Source: Jaltomata sinuosa
Lineage: Eukaryota > Streptophyta > Magnoliopsida > Solanales > Solanaceae
Assembly: GCA_003996215.1 (NCBI GenBank)
Contig: QJPP01000027.1
Location: 744,001-808,000 of the forward strand
Direction of reading: 5' to 3'
DNA: 64,000 nucleotides
In this document: in pieces, positions 45,721 through 57,525 of the stretch
How positions within the stretch are numbered: the stretch's first letter is position 1
Layout of the letters: each line of letters opens with the position of its first letter
Made by a program: the position numbers and the translations under genes
Notes under the pieces: model-generated
The model's database searches: none
What the model saw: only the letters and a program-made list of their open reading frames with translations
What the model was told of the DNA's origin: nothing

Positions 45721-46190
45721 ATAAGTCTTTCATTAGATGTTTATGCATTGCTAGACCCAGGGGCTACGCTTTCCTTTATAACTCCATATATAGAAGTAAA
45801 TTTTGATGTCAGTCCAGAAGTCCTCCCAGAACCTTTCTCAATCTCTACTCCAGTTGGTGACCCAGTTATAGCTAGACGGGTATACAGAAATTGCCCTGTC
45901 ACCATTTCCCAGAAAGTCACCTAGCCGATCTTGTAGAATTAGAAACGACTGACATTGATATCATTCTAGGCATGGATTGATTACATTCTTATTATGCCTC
46001 AGTCGATTGTAGGACTAGGATCGTTCGGTTTCAGTTTCCAAACAAACCAGCCTTAGAATGAAAGTGTAGTACCTCAGTGCCTGTAGGTCGATTCATCTCT
46101 TACCTTAAGGCCAGAAAAATGATTTCCAAAGGGTATATCTATCACATGGTTCAGGTTAAGGACTCAAACTCCGAAACCCCAACTCTTGAG
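45721..46190 (+). pseudogene. T3 protease domain, frameshifted
   Basis: DPGATLSF active-site region near 45757-45780, then ITPYIEVNFDVSPE. The frame is lost near 45915. The GMDW motif is followed by TGA (45978-45980), where T1 and T2 have Leu. The tail with GRFISYLKARKMISKGYIYH is open from 46077. Confidence 0.8.
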
Positions 46191-47247
46191 TTAGTTCCAA
46201 TGGTAAGTGAGTTTCCAAAAGTGTTCCCAGAAGATCTTCCCGGAGTCCCTCCGGAAAGGTAAATCGACTTCGAAATAAATCTCCTTCCAGATACCCAGCC
46301 TATTTCGATTCCTCCTTACAGAATGGATCCAGCTGATCTTAGGGAATTGAAAGAGCAGTTGAAAGACCTTCTAGATAAGGGTTTCATCAGACCCAGCATC
46401 TCTCCATGGGGTGCTCCAGTATTGTTCGTGCGTAAGAAAGACGGTTCTCTCAGGATGTGCATTGACTATCGTCAGTTGAACAAAGTCACATTCAATAACA
46501 AATATCCCATCCCCAGGATTGATGACTTATTCGACCAGCTTCAGGGTGTTAGTTGCTTCTCTAAGATAGACCTCAGATCTGGCTATCATCAGCTCAGGGT
46601 CAGAGATAGTGACATCCTGAAGACAACCTTCTAGACTTGGTATGGTCACTACAAATTTGTCGTTATGTCATTTGGACTAATTAATGCTCCTGCAGCTTTC
46701 ATGGACTTAATGAACAGGGTGTTCAAACAGTATTTGGACTTGTTCGTCATCGTCTTTATTGATGATATCCTTATTTATTCTCAGAATGAGGAAGAACATG
46801 TGACTCATCTGAAGGTTGTTCTGCAAACTCTCAAAGATCGTCAGCTATTCGCTAAGTTCAGCAAATGTGAATTCTGGTTGCAGTCTATCACTTTCCTTGG
46901 TCATGTGGTATCCAACAAAGGGATCCAAGTGGATTCTCAGAAAATTGAGGCAGTAAAGCACTAGCCCAGACCCACCTCTCCAACTAATATCAGAAGTTTC
47001 TTGGGTTTGGCCGGTTAATATAGGAGGTTTGTTGAAGGTTTTTCATCCATAGTTGCCTCATTGACCAAGTTGACTCAGAAGAAGGTCAAGTTTCAATGGT
47101 CAGATAAGTGTGAGAAAAGTTTCTTAGAACTGAAGACCAGGTTGACTACAGCTCTAATCTTGACTCTACCAGAGGGTTCAGATGATTTTGTGGTTTATTG
47201 CGATGCGTCCAGTCAGCCTAGGTTGTGTTTTGATGCAGCAGGGTAAG
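46191..47247 (+). pseudogene. T3 reverse transcriptase and first part of RNase H
   Basis: RT begins VPMVSEFPKVFPEDLPGVPP. A stop at 46260 follows at once. WGAPVLFVRKKDGSLRMCIDY, FSKIDLRSGYHQ and the catalytic box FIDDIL (46757-46774) are all intact, and there is no extra base before the box. Stops are at 46632, 46962 and 47016. The tether runs into RNase H (VVYCDAS, about 47190), where the frame slips and ends at the insertion site of element D (gtaag, 47243-47247). Confidence 0.9.
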
Positions 47248-48591
47248 TGATAAGTTGGTATTCTACCTACTTATTGAGCCTTTAAACTTATGCTTTTGCT
47301 AAGAATAAGTGGAAAAATAGTGCAATTGACACGGATTACTTCTCTTTTGCAGGTTCCTGTGTTTTAGAAGTGTTCGGGAAGAATTCGGATGAAAACAAGT
47401 CAAAAGGGATCTATTCAGAGAAGCAAGTAGCTGGCAGCAGTACTTGCCTTCACAAATGCGGTGTCCCACACGCGTACGCGAAGGCCAACTGAAGCATAGC
47501 TCCACGAATGTGACCCCTTGACCGTGTATGCGAAGGTCAACCAGACAAAGACACTTCGCGTACGCGACCGACCTTCTGTGTAGGCGAAGAAGGAAAGCGG
47601 AGACAGCTGGGGCAGTTTTGGAATTTCACATATTTGGAAACCCCAATCCACATAAAAGTCTTCTCAGCCGATTGGGAACACATCTTTGGCTGGATCGTTG
47701 CCTATTCACACATCTTTTGGCAAGCTTGGAGAGCAAGTTCATCAATCAACACCATAGGAGTGAAGATTTGGATGCTTTGTATTGTAAAATCTTAAGTTCC
47801 ATTCTTAAAACTCTTGTTCTTAATTGTTATTTTATTGGTGTAATTGTTGAATTGAGATTTGGGTTTTGTGTTAGAAATAATACTTGTTTGGGTATTGAAT
47901 TCATATATAGATTTTGTCTTATTTGATTATTTGGGTCTACTGAATCCTCCATACTTGAATTTATAGTCAATGGTTGCAAACATTGACTTAGCTTTCTAAA
48001 TTGGGTTGTTGCTTGAGAGAGAATTTTCCTAATTCGGGAAGATTCAATAGTGGGGATTTGGGGTTTCCACTCTAGACCAAGGCTAGAGATAGTTTGGTTG
48101 TCGAAAACTCTCATCTTAGAGTTGGGGTTAGAGATAACCCAACTCACCCAAGTTATTTGGTTGGTTTATTTCTTAATCGTGGTGGTTTGAGAGAACGCAC
48201 GATATATATGCTCGGTTGGTCAAAAGACAGTTAGGCATACCTTCAACCAAGACTACCTAGGTGTTAATCGGGTGCAAGTCTTGTAAATTGAATTCCCATT
48301 CCTAATTCTCCTTTGTTATCCTTGCTTGGCGAAAGCAAGGTGAAAGCTATTGATCAATTTATCTTTTAGTTATTTTCTTTTATCTTTAGTTTTAGGCCAA
48401 AACCCCCCTTTTAGATATCTTTGCCCTTTTTGTTATTTGAACTTCAATAAGTTGATTGGATTCTTTATTAGCTCAATCGCGACTACATTGTTCCCTTGGG
48501 TATGATCCCGACACTCGTTGGAAATTATAAATTTTATTTTGTTGCACAATCGTCGTGACCTCATGCTTGGAGAGCACGATTTGTGCGTTCA
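47248..48591 (+). repeat. Element D 5' LTR (1344 bp)
   Basis: TGATAAGTTGG to GCGTTCA. A word array of TTCGCGTACGCG and ACGCGAAGG types lies at 47460-47595. Confidence 0.94.
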
Positions 48592-48598
48592 TTAAAAA

Positions 48599-48615
48599 TG
48601 GCAGAGTTGCCGTGG
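48599..48615 (+). other. Element D primer binding site, tRNA-Asp-like, mutated
   Basis: TGGCAGAGTTGCCGTGG matches 13 of 17 bases of the Asp-tRNA 3' complement known from Athila-type elements (recalled). It begins eight bases after the LTR. Confidence 0.65.
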
Positions 48616-48722
48616 TACAATTTGGCATATTGATTTAGTTTGGAATTTGAGTTTACTTACTCTAGTTCAATTTTGTGAATAATTGTTTTTCTTTTGTTTA
48701 GTTCTAGTTCGTCGATGGCATC

Positions 48723-49544
48723 ATGGCTTATTTGAATGCTAGAAATGTTGATGGTTGCATTCCAATTTATATTCTCGACTATTGTGTTTATTATGGAGGA
48801 CCCCACCTTGGACGAAGGTGTAGAATTGGCCCTAGGAGTGGAAGGTATTCTCCTTCTCACTTCTATGACGGGCGCAATTGCTATTTGTGTGGTGGTCGTG
48901 ACGGACATTGGAGCGAATTCCCCAATGATGATCGTCCCCCTCTCCCCTCTTGTGCTAACAATGTTGCTAGTGGTGCTTGTGACCTTAATAGGAACCATGA
49001 CTTAGCAAGCAAAGACGGCATATGTGTCAAGCTCCAAACCCTCTTGGCCTCGCTAGAAACCCAAGAGGAGAGTGTGCAATCCATAAAGCAATGCTTTGTG
49101 GACTCAAGAGATAAAGAAGAGGAAAACACAAAGGAGGATCATGAATTGAAGGTGGTGTTGCAACCAACTACCCCATTTGTGGGTCATGATGTCATAGCAT
49201 CTCTAAGTGAGGATGTTATGAATGAGGCAAGCTTAAAGGTAGAGACGCCCAAATCCCACTTCAACCTTTGTTCGACCTTAAGTTTGATTAAATAGATGAG
49301 AGTCAAAGTAATCAAACTTTTTGAAGACCTTGGAAGGAGGGTGGATGAAAGTCTATCCTGTTTTGAGTTTGTCGTGGAAAGGAGGCAAAGCGTCCTTCCT
49401 CACTTGAAGGCCAAAAAGTGCGAAATGCGAAATCAAGAGAATGGCCTTCTCATGTTCAAACCTTCACCCCGTGATTGTCACCGAAAACTTGATTCAAGTT
49501 TGGGTCGAAGGTTCAACTCTTCCAAGTGGAGATCCAAATGGTGA
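48723..49544 (+). pseudogene. Element D open frame 1, gag-end-like, one stop
   Basis: One frame of 273 codons beginning MAYLNARNVDG, interrupted only by TAG at 49293-49295. Residues ~22-70 are rich in Cys, His, Gly and Arg (YYGGPHLGRRC, then CYLCGGRDGHW), resembling a decayed pair of zinc knuckles. An acidic Glu/Lys-rich middle follows (RDKEEENTKEDHE). I do not recognise a catalytic motif. In Athila-type elements a Gag C-terminal remnant would sit here, so Gag remnant is the favoured reading; it is not certain. The stretch 49545-49605, with the GGGAGGCAACCCA motif, follows directly. Confidence 0.6.
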
Positions 49545-50695
49545 GGTAACTTGCATCGCGCCGCAACGTTAAATTGTGCGCTTGATGGGAGGCAACCCAT
49601 CATTTTTATGCTTTACTTCACTCTTTGTTTATCTTTGGTGTGTTTTTAGGTGCCCAAAGGAATGAGAAGAGGAACCAAGTGTTGAGAAGTACCAAAAATA
49701 CCTCTGAAAAATGTGTTTTTCGCACCTGGAAGAGTGCCTGTCGCACATGCCATTGCACAAGAAAACAGTGAACTGATTAAAAAGTACAGGATGTGCGAAC
49801 GTGGTGAGTTTCGCACCTTACAAAGTTCCAGTAACACCAGGTATCGCATATCTCAAGTAGTAAGCTGAAGAAAAAATGAAAATCTGGTCCAACCAGTCTT
49901 CTTCGAAAATATAGTGGCCCGTCCACGAACGCGAAGGCCAATTGATTATCAAGCCTTCGCGAACGCGGTGGGCTGGCTGTGAACGCGATGCTTACAGGCA
50001 GACCCCAGGTAATTTAAAATGTTCCAAAAATTCAGAAGGCATATACGGTTCATTCTCAAAACAGAAATACTCCTCCTCCTTTTGGCACACAATAATCCCA
50101 TCAAGTTCTTCCATCAATTGTTCCCAAGTGCAATCCATAAACTATGATCTCCGCCCCCTTTGTATAGGGAAATGATTTCCTTTCTTCCTCAACTCGATAT
50201 GTAGAAAATGGGTAATGGCATTCTTAGTTGATCTCCTCTTGCTTTAAATCAACTTCTATGTGTGTTTAATTGCTAGATTGTTGGGTGAAATTGGTTGAGG
50301 CTATGTCCTAAATGGTGGGACTAAAAACTGGTGTTTTAATTGGTTCTAAAACCTTGGGAGATCAAGCAAAAACTGCTTGTCTCCCATGTGTTTGAGAAAG
50401 TGCCTCAAAGAGGATGAGCTGGGAGAAGGCACTACCCTTCGCATTCGCGGTCACTTGGTCGCATTTGCAAAGGAGGAAAATTTTGAAAAATAAAATCCTA
50501 CTTCGCGAATGCAGCCACTTGGCCACGTACGCGAAGAAGGAAGGCCTGGCAGTGTCAAAATAGCAACTTCACACAACCCACCTCGAATTTTTTTTAGCTA
50601 TTTCTTTGGCGTAAGTGCTTTATGATACATTGTTTTAAGTGTCCCTAAGAACTTTTAACATAATGGTCTGGTTTGTAGGTACTTTGATCAACAAT

Positions 50696-52025
50696 ATGGC
50701 CTCCAACGATAGTGACAATGAAGTTGAAAATGCTCCAGATGTGAAAATGGAGGAGAACTACGATCAAGATAGGTTCCTCTCGGCATCATGTGAGCACCAT
50801 TATGATGAGCTATTGTCCAAGCCCTTTTTTAGGGAGAGAGGCATCAATATGGACAAGGTTGAATAGAAAATGCCAGAATTCTACAAGAGGTTGGTGGAGC
50901 GGGGATGGATATGCTTTTCTCCTCCACCTATCATGGCTAACCACACAGTGGTCACTGAGTTCTATGCTAATGCTTCGATCACTGATTTCAATGGCGCTCT
51001 AGTCACTACCGTTCGGGGAGTCCAAGTGAGTTTTAACTCCGAGATCATCAATGCACTATACAACCTTCTAGATGCTGACAATGAGGTTTACATTGCAAAA
51101 TCCAAAGCTGAAGGACACCAATGGTTTGTAGACAAGTTGCATGATGGGGTGACTCCGAATTGGTTGACTTCGTAAAAAAGGAGTTGATTCACATGAGTTT
51201 ACTGCATAAGCCAAGACTTAGCTTTCGATTATCTGTGCGAGGATCATACCATCTTCTCATGACACTGATGTAACCCCTGACTGAGCATTGATGGTGGCAG
51301 CCCTTGTTGATGGCATCGATGTGAATGTTGGGCTCCATATTGTGGCTTAAATGGCTGAGGTAGCTAGTGGAAGGTCAAAAAGCCTTTTCTTCCCTTCATT
51401 GGTGACTCAGTTGTGCTATGAAGCTGGGGTGTTGCCGAATCTAACTGACATTAAAAAGAAGCCAGCGACTCTGATCCACCCATTATTGAAGAGGGCCCTA
51501 GAAGCAAAGCACAAAAAGAGAAAGATTGACGTAGCTTCTCCATCCTTCGAACAGTTTCTAGAGTCTTTGACTGAACCCACTAGCCATTCGAGAGTTGCAT
51601 CTGGATCATCTCAGTCTGTGGGAGCTCTATAGTCCGAGCCCTTTCTCATGCGTCACCTCTCTAGTCAGATTCAGGGAGTAGATGCACATGTTCAGCAGTT
51701 ATTGGCTGGATTCTCTACTGGCTCAGCTGGAGCCGACACACTACCAGGTTCTGAGCCCCCCCCCCCATCTCTTGCCAAGGTGGCGAATGAGAAGAAATTG
51801 TTTAATGGACGCTTGAGTGCAATGAATACCCGCTTGGAGCACATGAGTTGTAGGCAGGGTAAGGTTGAAAAGCGACAAAAGAAGTTCAGCGAGCATGAGA
51901 AGAAGAAGAGCAAGTTCCTAAATAAGATGATTGATAGATTAAAGTCTTTTTGTAGATCGGGTACACCGGAGGATGAGGAGGATGAGGAGCAACTTGAGTT
52001 TCCCTCTTCCTCCAGTTCAGATTGA
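50696..52025 (+). pseudogene. Element D open frame 2, plant-transposon-associated protein of unknown function
   Basis: ATG at 50696 (MASNDSDNEVENAPDVK). One frame to 51175 with a stop at 50864-50866, then a frame change, and again open at 51351-52025 with one stop at 51630. The part FYKRLVERGWICFSPPP ... FYANASITDFN ... TVRGVQVSFNSEIINALYNL resembles the 'putative plant transposon protein' domain family (recalled, Pfam PF20167). The part SLFFPSLVTQLCYEAGVLP follows as expected for that family. The C-terminus is a Lys/Glu-rich probable coiled coil (NEKKLFNGRL ... KKKSKFLNKMIDRLKSF) and an acidic tail EDEEDEEQLEF. No enzyme motif. Its role is unknown. Confidence 0.65.
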
Positions 52026-54066
52026 TACACCTCAGGGAGCCCCCTCAAACTTATTCTTTACTTTGATGCAGTGAGGGCACTACCCTATCTTAGTTGGGGG
52101 TGGCGTGTTGATCCGCACTCTATCTTTCTAGCTTAGCTTTCTTTACTTATGGATATTATTGTGCCCTCATCGGGCTTGTTTTATCATTTTGGATGCTATT
52201 GTTCTCTTGCCAGGATTGTTTTGTTTGTTTATATACTGTTATGCCCTTGTCGGGTGTACTTTGTGGATTTGCACCCTCGTCGGGTTTTGATGTTGTGTGG
52301 AAGAAGTTGATGGTTTAGCTTTTTAGTTTTCTTTACTTTTTAGCTTTTTTTTGTTACTTGGTAGTTGAGATGCTGGTTGTTGTAGGCCAGGGGAAGTCTG
52401 AGTACCCGTTAGGCTAGATGGAACTTGTCTGAGCAGGAGGGATATTTGTGTCGCACAGGTCGATATATGAACCTCACGAGTTTCGCATATGCCCACTGAT
52501 TGGACTGTGCGTTGCACATGCGACATGCACATCGACTTATGCAAATTGCATGTGCCCGAAAAATGTGATATTTGTGTTGATCCAACCGATTTAGATAGAT
52601 GAATTGGCCCAATGATAGACTGAGTGACGTCATTCGTAAGGGCAAATTGTCATCTTTTAAGGTTTTGGTTGCAAATTGACTTGTTTGATACTAATGAAGT
52701 CGTCTTGCATGCTAAATGAAATAGATATACCCTTCCAAAATTTTGTGAAAAATGCATGGTGAAGAATGATGCTTGTGATAACCTTTGTATCTTTTTGTGA
52801 CTCTTAGCTCATTAGCGGTGATAATATAGATGGCTCCTCTTGGTTCTTGATTAGGAAGTTAAGAATTGATCCTTCTTGAATAATTCGCATATCGTGTGTA
52901 GTGAGGTTTAGTTGAATAATTCTCGAGCATGTGTGTCGTCTAGAACTTGCCCTGAATGTGATTCAAGGCAAAATTCTAGGTGTGACCAAGCTTGAAAAAT
53001 GACCTTAGGCCCTTTTTGACAGCCACTTCACCCAAATGACTTCCCATGACATCAACCCTAGTGAGCCCCTTTTGAGCTTGTGACCGTCCTTTGGCACCTT
53101 GTAACACCTTGACCTTTTTGGAACCTTTATTTTGGCACCCATCCTCCCTAATTGCTTGAAAATGAAATGTAGTCTAAAAGCCTAAGTTTGGGGGGGAAAC
53201 GAAATATAACATAGGAAAATACCTAAGTTTGGGGGTGCATGTGATCAAATAAGGAGAAGAAAAGAAGTACGCTTCAAGTGCAAGGTAGCACCTTAATTTT
53301 GAATTGAAAATTGCTCCAAAAGATCAATCCAATGAGCAAATTGAAAAGCAAAAAAAGGTTCTACCAAGTGAAGGTGATATAAGGAGTTGAATGATTATGA
53401 GTTAAAAAGGAGGAATCTTGGTTTCTGAGAGGGAGAAATAAGGTGAAGTTGAAATTGAAAATGTGAGCGGTGTTCGAAATGAGAACAAAGAGCATTAGGG
53501 AGGTGTAGTCACTTGAACCAAATGAGATCCGCACCTTATCCCTAGTCAATATCGTAACCCGCAAGTCCTTGGTGATTCTGAGGTTGGCCACCCTATATTA
53601 GTGGCAATTTACATGAACAGCAAGCCTATGGTTCGACGTGTGTGCACTTGAACTTCCTTGTGAGTGTTTGTATTTGTCCCTTGTGATTGTTCGTTGTACA
53701 TAATGTGTTTTTGGTACTTTCGTTCTTGTGAGGGCATGCGAATTAGAATAGTTGGTGACATTGATAAACTCCAAAGAAATAAATCAAATGAGCATGTTTT
53801 GGTAAGCTAGTGGTTTGAGTCACATCTTGAGAATTGGTTGTTGTCACTTGCTTGTTCTTATTTTGCCATGGCATAATTGAATTGTGTTTTGAATTGAAGG
53901 GAATGTTTAGAGTAAGTATCATGCAATTGACTAGTCGTTAGTACCAAGCGAAGTCATGCTTGGTGTTTGAAATGGGTTTCCCTTGGCTTGTGGTGTTGTC
54001 ATTTGCACTTGTGTTATATGCCTCTTGAGTTAGAATTTTTGAGTTGCTTGAGGACAAGCAATAGTT
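52026..54066 (+). other. Element D 3' non-coding region
   Basis: 2 kb without an open frame of note. It contains a short repeat CCCTCRTCGGG (near 52164, 52243, 52270), a group of palindromic words with TGCACATGCGACATGCACA near 52513-52531, and two internal AAGTTTGGGGG tracts (53184-53205, 53224-53236) that copy the polypurine tract. Confidence 0.7.
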
Positions 54067-54080
54067 CAAGTTTGGGGGTT
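54067..54080 (+). other. Element D polypurine tract
   Basis: CAAGTTTGGGGGTT directly before the right LTR; typical Athila-type wording. Confidence 0.85.
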
Positions 54081-55430
54081 TGATAAGTTGGTATTCTACC
54101 TACTTATTGAGCCTTTAAACTTATGCTTTTGCTAAGAATAAGTGGGAAAATAGTGCAATTGACATGGATTACTTCTCTTTTGCAGGTTCCTGTGTTTTAG
54201 CAGTGTTCGGGAAGAATTCAGATGAAAATAAGTCAAAAGGGAGCTATTCGGAGAAGCAAGTAGCTGGCGGATGTACATGCCTTCGCGAACGTGGTATCCC
54301 ACACGCATACATTAAGGCTTACTGAAGTAAAGCTCTGCGAATGCGACCCCTTGACCGCGTACACGAAGGTCAACCAGACAAAGACACTTTGCATACACGG
54401 CCGACCTTCCACGTAGGCAAAGAAGGAAAGTGGAGGCAGCTGGGGTAGTTTTGGAATTTCACATATTTGGAAACTCCAATCCACATAAAAGTCTTCTCAG
54501 CCGATTGGGAACACATCTTTGGCTGGATCGTTGCATATTCACACATTTTTTTGCAAGCTTGGAGAGAAAGTTCATCAATCCACACCATAGGAGTGAAGAT
54601 TTGGATGCTTTGTATTGTAAAATCTTAAGTTTCATTCTTCAAACTCTTGTTCTTAATTGCTATTTTATTGGTGTAATTGTTGAATTGAGATTTGGGTTTT
54701 GTGTTAGAAATTATACTTGTTTGGGTATTGAATTCATATATAGATTTTGTTCTTGTTTGATTATTTGGGTCTATTGAATCCTCCATGCTTGAAATTATAG
54801 TCAATGGTTGCAAATATTGACTTAGCTTGCTAATTTTGATTTTTGCTCGAGAGAGGATTTCTCGAATTCAGGAAGATTCATTAGTGGGTATTTGAGGTTT
54901 CCACTCTAGACCAAGGCTAGAGATAGTTTGGTTGCCAAAAACTCCCATCTAAGAATTGGGGTTAGAGATAACCCAACTCACCCAAGTTATTTGGTTGGTT
55001 TATTGCTTACTCGTGGTGGTTCGAGAGAACACACGAGATATATGCTCGATTGGTCAAAAGACGATTAGGCATACCTTCAACCAAGACTACTTAGATGTTA
55101 ATCGGGTGCAAGTCTTGTGAATTAAATTCTCATTCCCAAGTCTCCCTTGTTATCCTTGCTTGGCGACAGCAAGGTGAAAGTCATTGATCAATTTATCTTT
55201 TATTTGATTTTCTTTTATCTTTAGTTTTAGTCTAAAACCCCCCTTTAGATATATTTTTCCCCTTTTTGTTAATTGAACTTCAATAAGTTGCTTGGATTCT
55301 CTATTAGCTCGATCGCGACTACGTTGTTCCCTTGGGTATGACCCCGACACTCATTGGGAATTATAAATTTTATTTTTCTCTGACGATCATCGTGACCTCC
55401 TACTTGGAGAGAACGATTTGAACGTTATCA
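54081..55430 (+). repeat. Element D 3' LTR (1350 bp)
   Basis: TGATAAGTTGG to ACGTTATCA. The word array is at 54285-54420 and shows more C-to-T decay than in the left LTR. Confidence 0.94.
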
Positions 55431-55760
55431 GTAAGGTCATAGCTTATGTTTCTAGACAACTTAAGGTGCATGAGAAGAACTACCCGACTCATGACCTCGA
55501 GCTTACAGCAGTTGTTTTTTCCCTAAAGATTTGGAGGCGCTACTTGTATGTTGTTCATGTTGATGTGTTCATAGATCATAAGAGCCTCCAGTATGTGTTC
55601 ACCCAGAAAGAGTTGAATCTTCGTCAGAGGAGATGGCTTGAGTTCCTCAAAGATTGTGATATGAATGTGCTCTACCATCCAGGTAAGGCCAATGTAGTGG
55701 CTGATGCTCTCAGCAGACTGTCTATAGGTAGCGTGTCACATGTTGAGGAAGAGAAGAAGG
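55431..55760 (+). pseudogene. T3 RNase H, second part
   Basis: Picks up with KVIAYVSRQLKVHEKNYPTHD. The motif IDHKSLQYVFTQKELNLRQR and the closing NVVADALSRLS are intact apart from T-to-I before DHK. The frame is open to 55838. Confidence 0.88.
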
Positions 55761-57303
55761 AATTATCCAAAGATGTTCACCGGCTTGCTATCTTAGGATT
55801 TTGCCTTATGGACACGTCTGATGGTGGTGTGATAGTCTAGAATGGATTAGAATCTTCATTGGTAGCGGACGTTAAGGAGAAACAGGATAGTGATCCTATA
55901 TTGCTTCACTTGAAAGGTACAGTTCGTCAACAGAGAGTTAAGGTTTTCTCCCAAGGGGGAGATGGTGTGCTTAGTTATCAGGGTCGCTTATGTGTTCCTA
56001 ACGTGGGTGAGTTGAGGCAACAGATCCTTGCAGAAGCCCATAATTCCAGATATTCCATTCATCCGGGTGACACTAAGATGTACCGCGATCTACGGGAATT
56101 CTATTGGTGGAACGGCATGAAGAGGGACATCGCAGATTTTGTGGCTGAGTGTCCCAACTGTCAGCAGGTTAAAGTAGAACATTAAAAACCAGGAGGTGTG
56201 ACTCAGGAGATTAGCATTCCTACTTGGAAGTGGGAAGTGGTAAACATGGATTTCATTACGGGTTTATCTCGTACTCGCAGACAGCATGACTCCATTTGGG
56301 TGATAGTGGACAGAGTCACTAAGTCAGCTCACTTCTTGGCTTCCAAGACTACAGATTCAGCGGAGGATTATGCCAGACTCTACATCAGCGAGATAGTCAG
56401 GTTACATGGGGTTCCTTTGTCTATCATCTCAGATAGGGGTCATTAGTTTATATCTCATTTCTGGAGATATTTTTAGAAAGGTCTTGGTACTCAGGTGAAT
56501 CTTAGCATAGCTTTCACCCTCAGACGGATGGTCAGGCCGAGCGTACCATTCAGACCTTAGAGGACATGTTGAGAGCTTGTGTGATAGATTTCAAAGGTAG
56601 TTGGGATGATCACCTACCTCTCATAGAGTTTGCCTATAATGATAGCTTTTATTCCAGTATTCAAATGGCCCCTTATGAGGCGCTTTATGGGCGTAGATGC
56701 AGGTCACCAGTTGTTTGGTTTGAAGTAGGTGAAGCAACCTTAGTTGGACCAGATTCAGTACATGAGGCTATAGAGAAAGTTCAGCTAATCAGAGAAAGAT
56801 TGAAAACAGCTCAGAGTCATCAGAAGTCCTATGCAGATATGAGGAGGAGGGACTTAGAGTTCGAGATCGATGATTGGGTTTTCATGAAGGTGTCACCCAT
56901 GAAAGGTGTAATGAGATTTGGAAAGAAAGGGAAGCTCCGTCCCCGATATGTGGGTCCTTACAGAATCTTGAAGAGGATTGGTAATGTGGCCTATGAGTTA
57001 GAGTTGCCAGCACAACTAGCAGCGGTCCACCCGGTCTTTCACATTTCTTTGTTGAAGAAGTGTGTTGGTGATCTGACAGCGATAGTGCTTTTAGAGAGTA
57101 TGTCCGTGAAGGATAGCCTCACCTATGAGGAGGTTCCAATTGAGATTCTTGACCATCAGGTTCGGAGGTTGAGAGAAAAGGAGGTCGCTTTAGTAAAAGT
57201 TTTGTGGAGAAACCAGTCTGTAGAGGAAGCTACTTAGGAAGCAGAAGCAGCCATGATGGCCAAGTACCCTCACCTCTTCCCTCTCAATTTAGTTCTAGCT
57301 TGA
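55761..57303 (+). pseudogene. T3 integrase with chromodomain-like tail
   Basis: HHCC region intact (EAHNSRYSIHPGDTK ... CPNCQQVKVEH), followed by a stop at 56183. The core MDFITGLSRTRRQHDS and the second Asp (SDRGH) are present; a stop at 56444 and a one-base loss near 56505 follow. The Glu is still readable in the new frame (QAERTIQ, near 56540). The long frame 56566-57237 covers MAPYEALYGRRCRSP, GKKGKLRPRYVGPYRI, HPVFHISLLKK and the tail YEEVPIEILDHQVRRL ... VKVLWRNQSVEEAT, with TAG at 57235 and the ancestral TGA at 57301-57303. All three DDE residues survive, unlike T1 and T2. Confidence 0.9.
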
Positions 57304-57509
57304 GATAATAGTTCCTCTCCAACCTCTCAATTTACTCTTGTGTATTTCAGTCACAGTATCATGCTTCGTCACTATCCTTGCATTTCAGCATATACGTGTC
57401 CATGGAACTACATTCAGTAATATATCAGTTTCTAGTACTCAGTTAGTAGGGATTATAGCTCCTTCCCTACAAACTCAGCTTGTTTAGTCTTCATTCGAGG
57501 ACAAATGAT

Positions 57510-57525
57510 ACCAAGAGGGAGATAT
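57510..57525 (+). other. T3 polypurine tract
   Basis: AAGAGGGAGATAT directly before the right LTR. Confidence 0.85.

Larger units (their letters stand above)
47248..55430 (+). mobile_element. Element D: Athila/Tat-like non-autonomous LTR retrotransposon inside T3 RNase H
   Basis: LTRs are 47248-48591 and 54081-55430 (TGATAAG...TCA), with a perfect duplication gtaag (47243-47247, 55431-55435). The primer site is tRNA-Asp-like. There are two broken open frames with no RT or integrase between the LTRs, so it depended on another element. The GGGAGGCAACCCA motif (49587-49602) and AAGTTTGGGGG tracts are, from memory, typical of Athila-type elements in eudicots. The LTRs differ little (2 mismatches in the first ~95 bp), so it is among the younger inserts here. 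Confidence 0.92.

Noticed and set aside
47528..47926. 132-codon frame in element D left LTR
   Set aside because: Present in altered form in the right LTR (54430-54777) only because the LTRs are duplicates; no domain.
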